Shown: positions 16,627 through 29,299, counted from the first letter of the stretch. The stretch: DNA of 64,000 nucleotides from Azospirillum formosense (GCF_040500525.1 NZ_CP159402.1:1735501-1799500); one strand, 5' to 3'. Made by a program: numbers and translations. The notes: generated by a model from the sequence alone, not told the origin.

Positions 16627-16656
16627 GGCGGGGGGCGTGTCCCGACACCCCCCGCC
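16627..16656 (-). terminator. GC-rich hairpin after the chemoreceptor gene
   Basis: GGCGGGGGG (16627-16635) pairs with CCCCCCGCC (16648-16656), 19 bases beyond the stop of the minus-strand chemoreceptor gene. No T-run follows, so it is either a weak terminator or an mRNA 3'-stabilising hairpin. Confidence 0.4.
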
Positions 16657-16674
16657 GACCCTGGACGCGCCCCC

Positions 16675-18366
16675 TTACGCGGCGCGGATGCCCGCCAGGA
16701 AGCGCTCCACCTCCGTCCGCAGAACCTCCGACTGGCGGGACAGCTCCCCGGCGGCGCCCAGAACCTGGGTGGCGGCGGAGCCGGTCTGGCTGGCGCCGTC
16801 GCTGACCTCGGTGATGTTGGTGGTCACCAGATGGGTGCCCTGCGCGGCCTGCTGCACGTTGCGGGCGATCTCGCCGGTCGCCGAGCCCTGCTCCTCCACC
16901 GCCGAGGCGATGATCGTGGCGATCTCGCTGATGGTGCCGATGGTGTCGCCGATTCCGTTGATGGCCGCCGCCGCCCCGCCGGTGGCCTCCTGCATCGACG
17001 CGATCTGGGAGGCGATCTCCTCGGTCGCCTTGGCGGTCTGGTTGGCGAGGTTCTTCACCTCCGACGCCACCACGGCGAAGCCCTTGCCGGCCTCCCCGGC
17101 GCGCGCCGCCTCGATCGTCGCGTTGAGCGCCAGAAGGTTGGTCTGGCTGGCGATGTCGGTGATCAGCTTCACCACGTCGCCGATCCGCTGCGCCTGCGCG
17201 ACGAGGCCCTGGACGCGCTCGTTGGTCTGCTGCGCCTCGCCCACCGCGTGGCTGGCGATGCTGGTGGAGCGGGTCACCTGACCGCTGATCTCGTTGATCG
17301 ACGCGCTCAGCTCGTTGGTCGCCGCGGCGACGGTCTGCACGTTGACCGAGGCCTGCTCGGCCGCCGCCGCCGTGTTGGCCGCCTGCCCCTTGGTCCGGTC
17401 GGCGGTCGTCAGCATGCTCTGCGCCGTGGCCTCCAGCTCCGTGGCGGCGGAGGCGACGGTGCGCAGGATGCCGGAGACGTTGCGGTCGAAGGACTGGACC
17501 AGCTCCTCGACGGCGTGGGTGCGCCGCTCCTTGGCCCGGCGCTCCGCCTCTTCGGCGGCCATCATGCGCTCGCGGTCGATGGCGTTGTCCTTGAAGACCG
17601 CCACGGCCTTGGCCATGCCGCCGATCTCGTCCCCGCGGCCGAGGCCCGGCACCGCCACGGAGGTCTCGCCCTGCGCCAGACGCACCATGGTGTCGGTGAT
17701 CCCGGAGATCGGGCGGGAGATCCCGTTGCGGGCGACCAGGATGCTCAGCGCCAGCGCACCGAGTCCCCCGCCGATGCCGACGACCAGCATCAGGGTCGTC
17801 ATCAGGCTGTTCAGAGCGCCCAACTCTTCGTTGGCCTTGGCGATGCCCTGCATGTTCCGCTCGGACGCCGCCTCCATGATCTGGCCGAGCTTGTTGCGGA
17901 TCGCGCGCCCCTCAGTGGTGTCGCCGTGCTTGCGCGCCTCCGCGGGGCCGGTTTCAACGCCGAGGCGGGCAAGCTCGTTGCGGTGCATGACGAAGGCTTG
18001 CGCTGCCTGCTCGGCTTCCCGGAATTCGGTCATGGCCTGCGGAGGCAGGAGCGCCTCCAGTTCCCCCATGAGCGTTTCCAGGTCTCTGGTGGCGCTGAAG
18101 ATGTTCTTCGCGTAGGGGGTGGCGTCCGTGGTGGTGTCCGCGGCATAGACGCCGCGGCTTTCCATGACGACCTTATAGATCACCCCATTGATCCGCTCGC
18201 TGAGCAGCGCACGCTCGGACCAGTTCTGAATGCTGTCGACCCTGTCGTCGTAGGTCTGCATTCCGAAGAAGCCAACCCCTCCAACCACGGCAGCCACCAG
18301 TCCCAGGATTGCGACGACACTGTAGACCTTGGCGCTGATGCTGATGCGCGCGAGAACCCCCTCCAT
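16675..18366 (-). CDS. Methyl-accepting chemotaxis protein
   Basis: A 563-residue chemoreceptor. TM1 is at about 11-37 ([21 protein letters not shown]), followed by a roughly 150-residue periplasmic helical sensor and TM2 at about 192-214. A HAMP domain begins [19 protein letters not shown]. The signalling domain runs from about 310 to the end, with the hairpin tip region containing [20 protein letters not shown]. No CheR/CheB-tethering pentapeptide is visible at the C-terminus (FLAGIRAA). The ligand is unknown. AAGGGGC precedes the ATG at 18366. An identical 23-base repeat lies on each side of the gene. Confidence 0.95.
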   Translation of the reverse strand: MEGVLARISISAKVYSVVAILGLVAAVVGGVGFFGMQTYDDRVDSIQNWSERALLSERINGVIYKVVMESRGVYAADTTTDATPYAKNIFSATRDLETLMGELEALLPPQAMTEFREAEQAAQAFVMHRNELARLGVETGPAEARKHGDTTEGRAIRNKLGQIMEAASERNMQGIAKANEELGALNSLMTTLMLVVGIGGGLGALALSILVARNGISRPISGITDTMVRLAQGETSVAVPGLGRGDEIGGMAKAVAVFKDNAIDRERMMAAEEAERRAKERRTHAVEELVQSFDRNVSGILRTVASAATELEATAQSMLTTADRTKGQAANTAAAAEQASVNVQTVAAATNELSASINEISGQVTRSTSIASHAVGEAQQTNERVQGLVAQAQRIGDVVKLITDIASQTNLLALNATIEAARAGEAGKGFAVVASEVKNLANQTAKATEEIASQIASMQEATGGAAAAINGIGDTIGTISEIATIIASAVEEQGSATGEIARNVQQAAQGTHLVTTNITEVSDGASQTGSAATQVLGAAGELSRQSEVLRTEVERFLAGIRAA

Positions 18367-18800
18367 TGCCCCTTATCCCCATTGCTGCACGGTGTATTCA
18401 CGAAGCCGCATGCTTCGTATCGCCAGCCCGCGCGATCAAGGGATAACGATCCGCGCACATCGTTTTCCGGGCAATGTTGCGAAGATGCCGCATAAACGAG
18501 CCACAATGTTTAAAACTTCTATAAAGGCGCCCCGACTTGTATCGGGAAGCAATACGGGTCCGAAAAGCTTCCAAAGTCTTAACGGCCCCGCGCAAGCTTC
18601 CGGTTATTGGCATGTTTACAGGATTCCACAATTTATAATAACGCCGCCGCCGGTCATGGTGCGCGGCGCATCGGAAAATTCCCCCTCCGGTTGCACCTCC
18701 GGACGCCGCCCGGCCCAAAGCGGCGGCGTGAACGGGGCCGCACTCCGGCAAACGCCGTTCGGTCCGATCGGGATGTCGTGAAGCCGGCGTCCGGACGGTT
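18367..18800. other. Intergenic region, 434 bases, no gene seen
   Basis: Between the chemoreceptor start and the stop of the VWA gene. Its middle part (about 18480-18660) is AT-richer than the surroundings, as expected of the chemoreceptor promoter region. The second copy of the 23-base repeat lies at 18744-18766. I see no ORF with convincing codon use, RNA gene or sigma-54 site. Confidence 0.6.
18744..18766. repeat. 23-base direct repeat, copy 2
   Basis: Identical to 16589-16611 and in the same orientation, 34 bases beyond the VWA gene stop. Confidence 0.8.
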
Positions 18801-19994
18801 CTACCGCACCAGTTCCCGCATCGCGGCGTCCAGCCCTTGCAAAGTCAGCGGGTACATGCGCCCGTTCAGCAGCCGTTGCAGGATGCGGGTGCTCTCCGTG
18901 TAGCCCCACAGGCGTTCCGGTGCGGGGTTCAGCCAGACGGCGCGGCTGTAGACGGACAGCAGCCGCTGCAGCCAGACCTGCCCCGGCTCCTCGTTCCAAT
19001 GCTCGACGCTGCCGCCGGCATAGACGATCTCGTAGGGGCTCATCGCCGCGTCGCCGACGAAGACCAGCTTATAGTCGGCGGGATAGGTGTGCAGCACGTC
19101 CCAGGTCGGCGTGCGCTCCTCGTGGCGGCGCTTGTTGTCGCGCCACACGCTCTCATAGACGCAATTGTGGAAGTAGAAGTGCTCCAGATGCTTGAACTCG
19201 CCCTTCGCGGCGGAGAACAGCTCCTCCACCAGCCGGATGTGGTCGTCCATGGAGCCGCCGATGTCGAGGAACAGCAGCACCTTCACCGCGTTGTGCCGCT
19301 CCGGCACCATCTTCAGGTCCAGCCAGCCGGCGTTGCTGGCGGTGGCGCGGATGGTGCCCGGCAGGTCCAGCTCGCTGGCCGCCCCGGTCCGGGCGAACTT
19401 GCGCAGGCGGCGCAGCGCCACCTTGATGTTGCGGGTGCCGATCTCGACCTGATCGTCCAGATTCCGGAACTCCCGCTTGTCCCACACCTTCACGGCGCGG
19501 CGGTGGCGGGATTCGTGCTGGCCGATGCGCACGCCCTCCGGGTTGTAGCCGTAGGCCCCGAAGGGCGAGGTGCCCGCGGTGCCGATCCATTTGGAACCGC
19601 CCTGATGCCGCCCCTTCTGCTCCGCCAGCCGCTCCGCCAGCGTCTCCATCAGCTTTTCCCAGCCGCCCAGCGCCTGGATCTGCGCCTTCTCCTCCTCGGT
19701 CAGGAAGCGTTCGGCCAGCTTGCGCAGCCATTCCTCCGGCAGGTCGACCACGGGGACCTCGTCGCCCCCGGCGCCCTCCGCCCCTTCCAGCCCCTTGAAG
19801 ACCTGCCCGAACACGCGGTCGAAGCGGTCGAGATTGCGCTCGTCCTTCACCAGACAGGCCCGGCTGAGGTAATAGAAGTCTTCGACGCGGAAGTCGGCGA
19901 CGCCGCGCTTCATGGCCTCCATGAGCGTCAGATACTCGTTCAGCGAGACCGGCACGCCCGCCTTGCGCAGTTCGAAGAAGAAACCCGTGAACAT
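18801..19994 (-). CDS. CoxE-like VWA-domain protein
   Basis: A 397-residue protein of the CoxE/YehP-like VWA group. The N-terminus FTGFFFELRKAGVPVSLNEY and FYYLSRACLVKDERNLDRFD are typical. The metal-ion-dependent adhesion site begins DIGGSMDDH (about residue 244), the D-x-G-x-S form, and the second Asp lies in VFVGDAAMSPYEI. Members work with a MoxR AAA ATPase to insert or activate metal cofactors or assemble complexes. Here the MoxR partner lies 3.7 kb away (23662-24507) rather than adjacent. GGGGGAAG precedes the ATG at 19994. The upstream neighbour is divergent. Confidence 0.87.
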   Translation of the reverse strand: MFTGFFFELRKAGVPVSLNEYLTLMEAMKRGVADFRVEDFYYLSRACLVKDERNLDRFDRVFGQVFKGLEGAEGAGGDEVPVVDLPEEWLRKLAERFLTEEEKAQIQALGGWEKLMETLAERLAEQKGRHQGGSKWIGTAGTSPFGAYGYNPEGVRIGQHESRHRRAVKVWDKREFRNLDDQVEIGTRNIKVALRRLRKFARTGAASELDLPGTIRATASNAGWLDLKMVPERHNAVKVLLFLDIGGSMDDHIRLVEELFSAAKGEFKHLEHFYFHNCVYESVWRDNKRRHEERTPTWDVLHTYPADYKLVFVGDAAMSPYEIVYAGGSVEHWNEEPGQVWLQRLLSVYSRAVWLNPAPERLWGYTESTRILQRLLNGRMYPLTLQGLDAAMRELVR

Positions 19995-20061
19995 GCCGCT
20001 TCCCCCCGTGGGGTTCCGTCCCCATCCGTCCCCATCGTAGCGCCGACCCGCCAGGAACGCC

Positions 20062-20613
20062 ATGACAGCCCTTCTCGACTTCGCCCGCGCGTTGGAGTTC
20101 GCCGCGCACAAGCACATCGACCAGCGCCGCAAGGGCGTGCGCGCCGAGCCCTACCTCAACCATCTGTCGGAGGTGGCGTTCCTGTGCGCCGAGGCGACGG
20201 CGGGCAAGGACCCGGTGGTGGTCATCGCCGCCCTGCTGCACGACACGCTGGAGGACACCGACGCCTCCTATGAAGAGATCGAGCAGCATTTCGGGGCGGA
20301 GGTCGCCGGCGTCGTCGCCGAGACCACCGACGACAAGCGCCTGCGCAAGGCGGAGCGCAAGCAGCGCCAGATCGACGCCGCCCCCACCGCGTCGCCCCGC
20401 GCCAAGCTGGTGAAGCTGGCCGACAAGGTGTCCAACCTGCGCTCCATGGCGCACAGCCCGCCCGCCGACTGGCCGCTGGAGCGCAAGATAGAATATTTCG
20501 AATGGGCGCACGCGGTCGTCGCCGGCCTGCGCGGCACCGACGCGCGGCTGGAATCCCTATTCGACCGCGCCTACGAGGACGGGCTGGCCGAGTTGCGCGG
20601 CGAGGCGGTCTAG
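20062..20613 (+). CDS. MESH1-like small alarmone hydrolase (HD domain)
   Basis: A 183-residue HD-domain protein matching only the hydrolase half of SpoT/Rel. The metal-binding residues are visible: H34 (LNHLSEVA), H60-D61 and E64-D65 in ALLHDTLEDT, and D121 in KLVKLADKVSNLRSM. No synthetase, TGS or ACT domain follows. By family it should remove the 3'-pyrophosphate of (p)ppGpp, or NADPH phosphate as shown for animal MESH1. AGGA precedes the ATG at 20062. It is divergent from the VWA gene by 67 bases. Confidence 0.88.
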   Translation: MTALLDFARALEFAAHKHIDQRRKGVRAEPYLNHLSEVAFLCAEATAGKDPVVVIAALLHDTLEDTDASYEEIEQHFGAEVAGVVAETTDDKRLRKAERKQRQIDAAPTASPRAKLVKLADKVSNLRSMAHSPPADWPLERKIEYFEWAHAVVAGLRGTDARLESLFDRAYEDGLAELRGEAV

Positions 20614-20721
20614 ATCCATTTCGCCGCCGCGGCGGCTGATTTACCGCAGTGTGACTACATCACGGAAGGCTTATAAAGGAGGGGCTAGGTTGACCGCCGC
20701 GTCAAAGCAAGGTCGCACGCC

Positions 20722-22203
20722 ATGTCCCTCACCTCTCCGGCACCCGCCGCCCCAACCCCGGCCGCCCATGATGCCGACCAGCCGCGCGAGCGCTGGTTCG
20801 TGCAACGCCCCAAGGTCTACGCCGCCGACGTCCATGGCCGCTTCCGCCGCCTGAAATGGCTGGCCCTGGCGGTCCTGCTGGGCGTCTACTACGTCACGCC
20901 CTGGCTGCGCTGGGAGCGCGGGCCGGGCATCCCCGATCAGGCGGTGCTGGTCGACATGGTGGGCCGGCGCGCCTACTTCTTCTGGATCGAGATCTGGCCG
21001 CAGGAGGTCTATTACCTGACCGGCCTGCTCATCATCGGCGCCTTCGGCATCTTCTTCGCCACAACCCTGCTCGGCCGCGTCTGGTGCGGCTACGCCTGCC
21101 CGCAGACGGTGTGGACCGACCTGTTCATGTGGGTGGAGCGCAAGCTGGAAGGCCCGCGCACCGAGCGCATCCGGCTCGACAAGGCGCCGCTGTCGGCGCG
21201 CAAGCTGGGCCTCAAGGCGTCGAAGCACGCCATCTGGCTGGCGATTTCCCTGGTCACCGGCGGCGCCTGGATCTTCTACTTCAACGACGCCCCGACCCTG
21301 CTGCGCGAGATCGCGACCGGCGCGGTGTCGTGGAAGGTGCTGGCCTTTGCCGGGCTGTTCACCGGCACCACCTACTTCTTCGCCGGCTGGGCGCGCGAGC
21401 AGATCTGCATCTACGTCTGCCCGTGGCGCAGCTTCCAGGCGGCGATGGTGGACGAGGACACTTACGTCGTCACCTACCAGGACTGGCGCGGCGAAGGGCG
21501 CGCCCCGCTGCGCAAGTCGCAGAGCTGGGAGGAGCGGACGGCGGAGGGGCTGGGCGACTGCATCGACTGCAAGCTGTGCGTCCATGTCTGCCCGACCGGC
21601 ACCGACATCCGCAAGGGGCAGCAGATCTCCTGCATCGGCTGCGGCCTGTGCGTGGACGCCTGCAACGACGTGATGGCCCAGGTCGGGCGCCCCGGCGACC
21701 TGATCCTGTTCGACACCCGCTCCAACCAGGTCGCCAAGGCGGACGGTCAGGCCGCCCCGGTGCGGCTGCTGCGCCCGCGCACGGTGATCTACGCGCTCAT
21801 CATCCTGGTGGTGGCCGGCGCCATGGCGATCTCGCTGGCGCTGCGCCCGACGCTGGACGTCAGCGTGCTGCGCGACCGCGCCCCGCTCTATGTGCAGCGG
21901 TCGAACGGCGACGTGCAGAACGCGTACACCGTCAAGATCCTCAACAAGACGCACGAGGCGCGGACCTACCGCCTGTCGGTCGAAGGGTTGGCGAACGCCG
22001 ACCTGTCGGTCGCCAGCGTGGACGCCCAGTCGGGGAACGCGCTGACACTCGCCGCGGAAGCGGATTCTGTGGCGACCTACCGCATCTTCGTCCGCGTGCC
22101 GCGGGGCGCCGCGACGCCGGGCTCCACCGACGTGACGGTGCTGGCGCGCGACCTGACCAGCGGCGAGATCGGCCGGCACCGCAGCGTCTTCATGGCGCCC
22201 TAA
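20722..22203 (+). CDS. ccoG: Cytochrome c oxidase accessory protein CcoG (FixG/RdxA)
   Basis: A 493-residue inner-membrane [4Fe-4S] protein required for assembly of cbb3 oxidases, acting in copper reduction. Membrane helices surround GRVWCGYACPQTVW and QICIYVCPWRSFQ. The two ferredoxin clusters are DCIDCKLCVHVCPTG and SCIGCGLCVDACND. After the last helix (about 352-373) comes a periplasmic Ig-like C-terminal domain. The usual ccoNOPQ and ccoHIS genes are not in the window, so here it is separated from its operon. An imperfect inverted motif at 20690-20705 precedes it. Confidence 0.95.
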   Translation: MSLTSPAPAAPTPAAHDADQPRERWFVQRPKVYAADVHGRFRRLKWLALAVLLGVYYVTPWLRWERGPGIPDQAVLVDMVGRRAYFFWIEIWPQEVYYLTGLLIIGAFGIFFATTLLGRVWCGYACPQTVWTDLFMWVERKLEGPRTERIRLDKAPLSARKLGLKASKHAIWLAISLVTGGAWIFYFNDAPTLLREIATGAVSWKVLAFAGLFTGTTYFFAGWAREQICIYVCPWRSFQAAMVDEDTYVVTYQDWRGEGRAPLRKSQSWEERTAEGLGDCIDCKLCVHVCPTGTDIRKGQQISCIGCGLCVDACNDVMAQVGRPGDLILFDTRSNQVAKADGQAAPVRLLRPRTVIYALIILVVAGAMAISLALRPTLDVSVLRDRAPLYVQRSNGDVQNAYTVKILNKTHEARTYRLSVEGLANADLSVASVDAQSGNALTLAAEADSVATYRIFVRVPRGAATPGSTDVTVLARDLTSGEIGRHRSVFMAP

Positions 22204-22316
22204 AGCGGATTGCAATCCGCTTTGGACCGCGACGGCGGTCCCGGTCGCACATGCGACCGGAGCCTGCCGGCGAGTGAGGTTGATATGAGTCTAAAGCGAA
22301 CGGAAGTTCGCTTTAG
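22202..22316. repeat. Cluster of four palindromes
   Basis: Four adjacent inverted repeats fill 115 bases between convergent genes. They are a perfect 22-base palindrome AAAGCGG..CCGCTTT (22202-22223), GGACCGC-GACG-GCGGTCC (22224-22241), CCGGTCGC-ACAT-GCGACCGG (22241-22260) and CTAAAGCGAAC-GGAA-GTTCGCTTTAG (22291-22316). The outer two share an AAAGCG arm. The cluster could be a bidirectional terminator or a REP/BIME-like element. Confidence 0.75.
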
Positions 22317-22327
22317 CCGCCGAACCG

Positions 22328-23305
22328 TCAGGCCGCCAGCGTCTGGACCCCAAGCGTGCGCACCAGCGTGCCAGGGTCCACGTTGCGGCCGGACAGAACG
22401 GCGACGGTCCGGCCGGCCGCCGGAACCTTCCCGGCCAGCAGGGCCGCCACCGCGGCGGCTCCGGCCCCTTCCGCCACCATGCCGAACGCACCGTGCAAGG
22501 TGCGCATCGCCGCCGCGACCTCCTCCTCCTCCACCTCGACCAGGGCGTCGACGAAGCCGGCCAGCAGAGCCTGCGGCAGCTTGCCCAGCGCGTCCACCGC
22601 GATCCCGTCGGCCAGGGTCGGCCCCCGTCGGCGCGCCAGCCGCACCCCGACCACGGTGACGGAGGGCTTGCGCGCCTTCACCGCCGCCGCCATCCCGGCC
22701 AGCAGACCGCCGCCGCCCACCGGCACCACCAGCGTGTCGAGGTCCGGGCGGTCGGCCAGCACCTCCAGCCCCACCGTGCCCTGCCCCGCGATCACGTCCG
22801 GGTCGTCGTAGGGATGCACGAAGGTCAGCCGACGCTCCGCCGCCAATTGCAGCGCGCGGGACTTGGCCTCGCCGACGTTGGCCCCGGACAGCACGACCTC
22901 GGCGCCCAGCGCCTCCGTCCGTTCGACCTTGCAGCGCGGTGCGGTGACCGGCATGACGATGGTCGCCGCCACCCCCAGTCGCTGGGCGTGCAGCGCCAGA
23001 CCGGCGGCGTGATTGCCCGCCGACATGGCGACAACGCCCGCCGCGCGCTCCTGCGCCGTCAGGCGCAGCAGGCGGTTCAGCGCGCCGCGCTCCTTGAAGG
23101 CGCCAGTCGCCTGGAAGGTCTCGGCCTTCAGCCAGACGTCACGCCCCAGCACCGGAGCGGGCAGCAGCGGCGTGCGGACGATCCGCCCATCCAGACGCTC
23201 GGCGGCGTCCTCGATGGCGGAGAGGGGGAGCCAGGACGGCAAACGGTCTTCAGCATCATGACGAACGGAAACGGACGGCAGACGGGTGGCGTGCGCGGAC
23301 GGCAT
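22328..23305 (-). CDS. Threonine/serine dehydratase (catabolic type, PLP-dependent)
   Basis: A 325-residue fold-type II PLP enzyme that deaminates threonine to 2-oxobutyrate or serine to pyruvate. The PLP lysine sits in ATGAFKERGALN, the substrate loop in AMSAGNHAAGLAL (S-x-G-N-H), and the phosphate cup is VVPVGGGGLLAG. The C-terminal ACT-like regulatory domain of biosynthetic IlvA is absent, so allosteric control by isoleucine is not expected. The family also includes serine racemase-like enzymes. The ATG at 23305 has GAGGA upstream; longer in-frame starts lie in Arg/Pro-rich non-family sequence. Confidence 0.85.
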   Translation of the reverse strand: MPSAHATRLPSVSVRHDAEDRLPSWLPLSAIEDAAERLDGRIVRTPLLPAPVLGRDVWLKAETFQATGAFKERGALNRLLRLTAQERAAGVVAMSAGNHAAGLALHAQRLGVAATIVMPVTAPRCKVERTEALGAEVVLSGANVGEAKSRALQLAAERRLTFVHPYDDPDVIAGQGTVGLEVLADRPDLDTLVVPVGGGGLLAGMAAAVKARKPSVTVVGVRLARRRGPTLADGIAVDALGKLPQALLAGFVDALVEVEEEEVAAAMRTLHGAFGMVAEGAGAAAVAALLAGKVPAAGRTVAVLSGRNVDPGTLVRTLGVQTLAA

Positions 23306-23661
23306 CGCGGGAGTCCTCGGGCGGAGGGAACGAACGGGGGGCGGAAAAGGAAGGCGCGAAACCCGGCCCGCGTCAGCGGACCGGGACGATAATTCGCGCG
23401 GAGCCCCGCATTCGCTCCGCCGGATGGCGCAACGCACGCGTGAAGGACCGGGTGAGGGGATCGTGATGGACCGGATTGCGGGTTCCGGAAGACCCAGGGC
23501 GCACGGACACGCCACACTCCACACCAGATTGCGAAAACGAACACTCGCGGTCCGGCGCCCTCTGTCAGAGCGCCGGGGCGGTAATTCGCATTCGGTTCAG
23601 GTGCGGGGTCGCTTGCATGGGTTCAGGCTGCCCCAGAAGGGCGGCGCCGGTCAAGCGCTTC
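23306..23661. other. Intergenic region, 356 bases, no gene seen
   Basis: Lies between the threonine dehydratase start and the MoxR stop, both on the minus strand. It contains an imperfect hairpin around 23552-23576 (CGGCGC with GCGCCG). No ORF is supported by ribosome sites or codon use. Confidence 0.5.
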
Positions 23662-24507
23662 CTACCGCCCTTCCCGCTTGGCGAGAAAAGCCAGCCGTTC
23701 CAGCAGATGAACGTCCTGCTCGTTCTTCAAAAGCGCGCCGCACAGCGGCGGGATCAGGCTGCGGGCGTCCTTGGCGCGCAGGGTCTCGGGGTCCACATCC
23801 TCGACCATCAGCAGCTTGATCCAGTCGAGAAGCTCCGAGGTGGAGGGCTTCTTCTTGAGACCCGGCACCTCGCGCAGGCCGTAGAACAGCGTCATCGCCT
23901 CGCGCAGCAGGTCCTGCTTCAGGCCGGGATAATGAACGTCCACGATCCGCTCCATGGTGTCGCGATCGGGGAAGCGGATGTAGTGGAAGAAGCAGCGGCG
24001 CAGGAAGGCGTCCGGCAGCTCCTTCTCGTTGTTCGACGTGATGATGACGAGGGGTCGCCGCGCCGCCTTCACGGTCTGCCGGGTCTCGTAGACGTGGAAC
24101 TCCATGCGGTCGAGTTCGAGCAGAAGGTCGTTGGGGAACTCGATGTCGGCCTTGTCGATCTCGTCGATCAGCAGCACGGGGGGTTCCGGCGCCTCGAAGG
24201 CCTCCCACAGCTTGCCGCGCACGATGTAGTTGCCGATGTCGTGCACTCGCTCCTCGCCGAGCTGGCTGTCGCGCAGGCGGCTGACCGCGTCGTATTCGTA
24301 GAGGCCCTGCTGCGCCTTGGTCGTGGACTTGATGTGCCAGGCGAGCAGCGGCTTGTTCAGGGCGCGCGCGACCTCCTGGGCCAGCACGGTCTTGCCGGTG
24401 CCCGGCTCCCCCTTCACCAGCAACGGGCGCTCAAGCGTGATGGCCGCGTTGACGGCCACCATCAGGTCGTCGGTGGCGACGTAGGAGTCGGTGCCGGTGA
24501 AGCGCAT
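23662..24507 (-). CDS. MoxR-family AAA+ ATPase
   Basis: A 281-residue AAA+ chaperone-like ATPase. Walker A is GEPGTGKT at 33-40, Walker B is VLLIDEIDKA (about 105-114), and the sensor 1 region is PLVIITSNNEKELPDAFLRRC. The start MRFTGTDSYVATDDLMVAVN is the standard start for the group paired with CoxE-like VWA proteins. With its partner it is thought to remodel or activate target enzymes. The VWA partner is at 18801-19994, with unrelated genes inserted between them. Confidence 0.92.
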   Translation of the reverse strand: MRFTGTDSYVATDDLMVAVNAAITLERPLLVKGEPGTGKTVLAQEVARALNKPLLAWHIKSTTKAQQGLYEYDAVSRLRDSQLGEERVHDIGNYIVRGKLWEAFEAPEPPVLLIDEIDKADIEFPNDLLLELDRMEFHVYETRQTVKAARRPLVIITSNNEKELPDAFLRRCFFHYIRFPDRDTMERIVDVHYPGLKQDLLREAMTLFYGLREVPGLKKKPSTSELLDWIKLLMVEDVDPETLRAKDARSLIPPLCGALLKNEQDVHLLERLAFLAKREGR

Positions 24508-24623
24508 GCCAGTCGGTTCCGCGGTATTGTTCGTTGACCCGCGCATCCTTCCAGCACGGCGGGCGTCATGCAAGACGGAACCGCCGCAGGCCGCCCGGCG
24601 TTCCCCCGCGGAAGGAGTCCACT

Positions 24624-25028
24624 ATGGCGACCGATCCCAATTTCTGGCCCGATTATCTGGAACAGCACCGCGACCCGGCGAACCGGGCGCTGCACGTCGC
24701 CGGCACGCTGTCGGCGGCGGCCCTGCTGGGGGTGGGCTTGGCGCGCCGCGACTGGCGGGCGCTGGTGGCCGCCCCGCTGGTCGGCTATGGCGCGGCGTGG
24801 CTGGGCCATTTCCTGGTGGAGCGCAACCGGCCCAAGACGTTGGACGCGCCGCTGGCCTCGCTGGCCGCGGACGTGCGCATGGCCGGGCTCGCCATCTCCG
24901 GCCAGCTGGCGCGGGAATACCGGCGCTACGGCATTCCCGACCGCCGCGGTCTCGTCATCCGCCGGCACCCGCCGGGCGCACCCGCCCCGGATTTGGAGCG
25001 GGCGGCGCCGGACGAAACGCGTCGTTAG
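24624..25028 (+). CDS. Mpo1-like (DUF962) membrane protein
   Basis: A 134-residue protein of the DUF962/Mpo1 family. The diagnostic start FWPDYLEQHRDPANRALHVAGT and the second motif WLGHFLVERNRPKTL are present, supplying the conserved His residues. Two hydrophobic segments (about 26-44 and 50-66) suggest membrane association. Yeast Mpo1 is an iron-dependent dioxygenase that alpha-oxidises 2-hydroxy fatty acids; the bacterial role is untested. GGAAGGAG precedes the ATG at 24624. Its stop abuts the alaS stop on the other strand. Confidence 0.82.
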   Translation: MATDPNFWPDYLEQHRDPANRALHVAGTLSAAALLGVGLARRDWRALVAAPLVGYGAAWLGHFLVERNRPKTLDAPLASLAADVRMAGLAISGQLAREYRRYGIPDRRGLVIRRHPPGAPAPDLERAAPDETRR

Positions 25029-27698
<2,670 letters not shown>

Positions 27699-27921
27699 AA
27701 GCTGTCCAGGCTCCGGCTACGGTCGGCTACAATCGGCGGCGCGGCCTTGTTCGCGGCCGAACCGTGCTTTTAACGTGACTTGCGGTGGCTGTCCACCGAG
27801 TGCCCGCCACTCCCCTGCGCGGCGACAGGCCGCGTGGACGGAGCGCCACACATTTGCATGATCGTCGGCGCGGACGGGCGATGGATGACCACCGCCCCGC
27901 CGCTCAGAAGGAGATGAGAGG

Positions 27922-27996
27922 ATGCGGAAAATCCTCGAATTCCTGATCCTGCTGTTGCGGGCGCTCAAGCTGCCGCTTGAGATCCTGAACCGCTAG
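27922..27996 (+). CDS. Candidate 24-residue hydrophobic small protein
   Basis: ATG at 27922, TAG at 27994. The peptide starts MRKILEFLILLLRALK and ends LPLEILNR. It would form a single amphipathic or membrane helix with Arg/Lys at one side. A strong ribosome site (GAAGGAG, eight to nine bases before the ATG) is the main support. It lies alone between alaS and recA, divergent from alaS. No toxin or leader family is recognised. A chance ORF is possible, but the ribosome site and regular heptad-like Leu spacing make expression plausible. Confidence 0.5.
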   Translation: MRKILEFLILLLRALKLPLEILNR

Positions 27997-28079
27997 GACC
28001 GGGCCGGCGGACGGGTGCTGGAACACCCGTACGCCCAGCCTGAATGTAAGGTCTTTCCAGCCGTCCGGCAAGACGGCGA

Positions 28080-28113
28080 AAAGCCCCTCCCCGGCGGACC
28101 GGAGAGGGGCTTT
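28080..28113 (-). terminator. Terminator of recA
   Basis: AAAGCCCCTC (28080-28089) pairs with GAGGGGCTTT (28104-28113), and an inner CCGG/CCGG pair extends the stem. Read on the minus strand it ends in TTTT after the recA stop at 28145. It could also stop plus-strand transcription of the small ORF. Confidence 0.8.
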
Positions 28114-28144
28114 CACGTAGAGAAACCAACCTGACGCCTTGGAA

Positions 28145-29224
<1,080 letters not shown>

Positions 29225-29299
29225 GCCCGTCTCCCCTTGTTAGATCACATCCGCGGCCCCAGGGCCAACGATCTCACCAACGGTCATTCGGTGAGAGGG

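Noticed and set aside
20690..20705. Possible FNR/FixK box upstream of ccoG (TTGACCGCCGCGTCAA)
   Set aside because: The known site is TTGA-N6-TCAA. Here the spacing is eight, so it is not a canonical anaerobox; kept only as a possible other operator.
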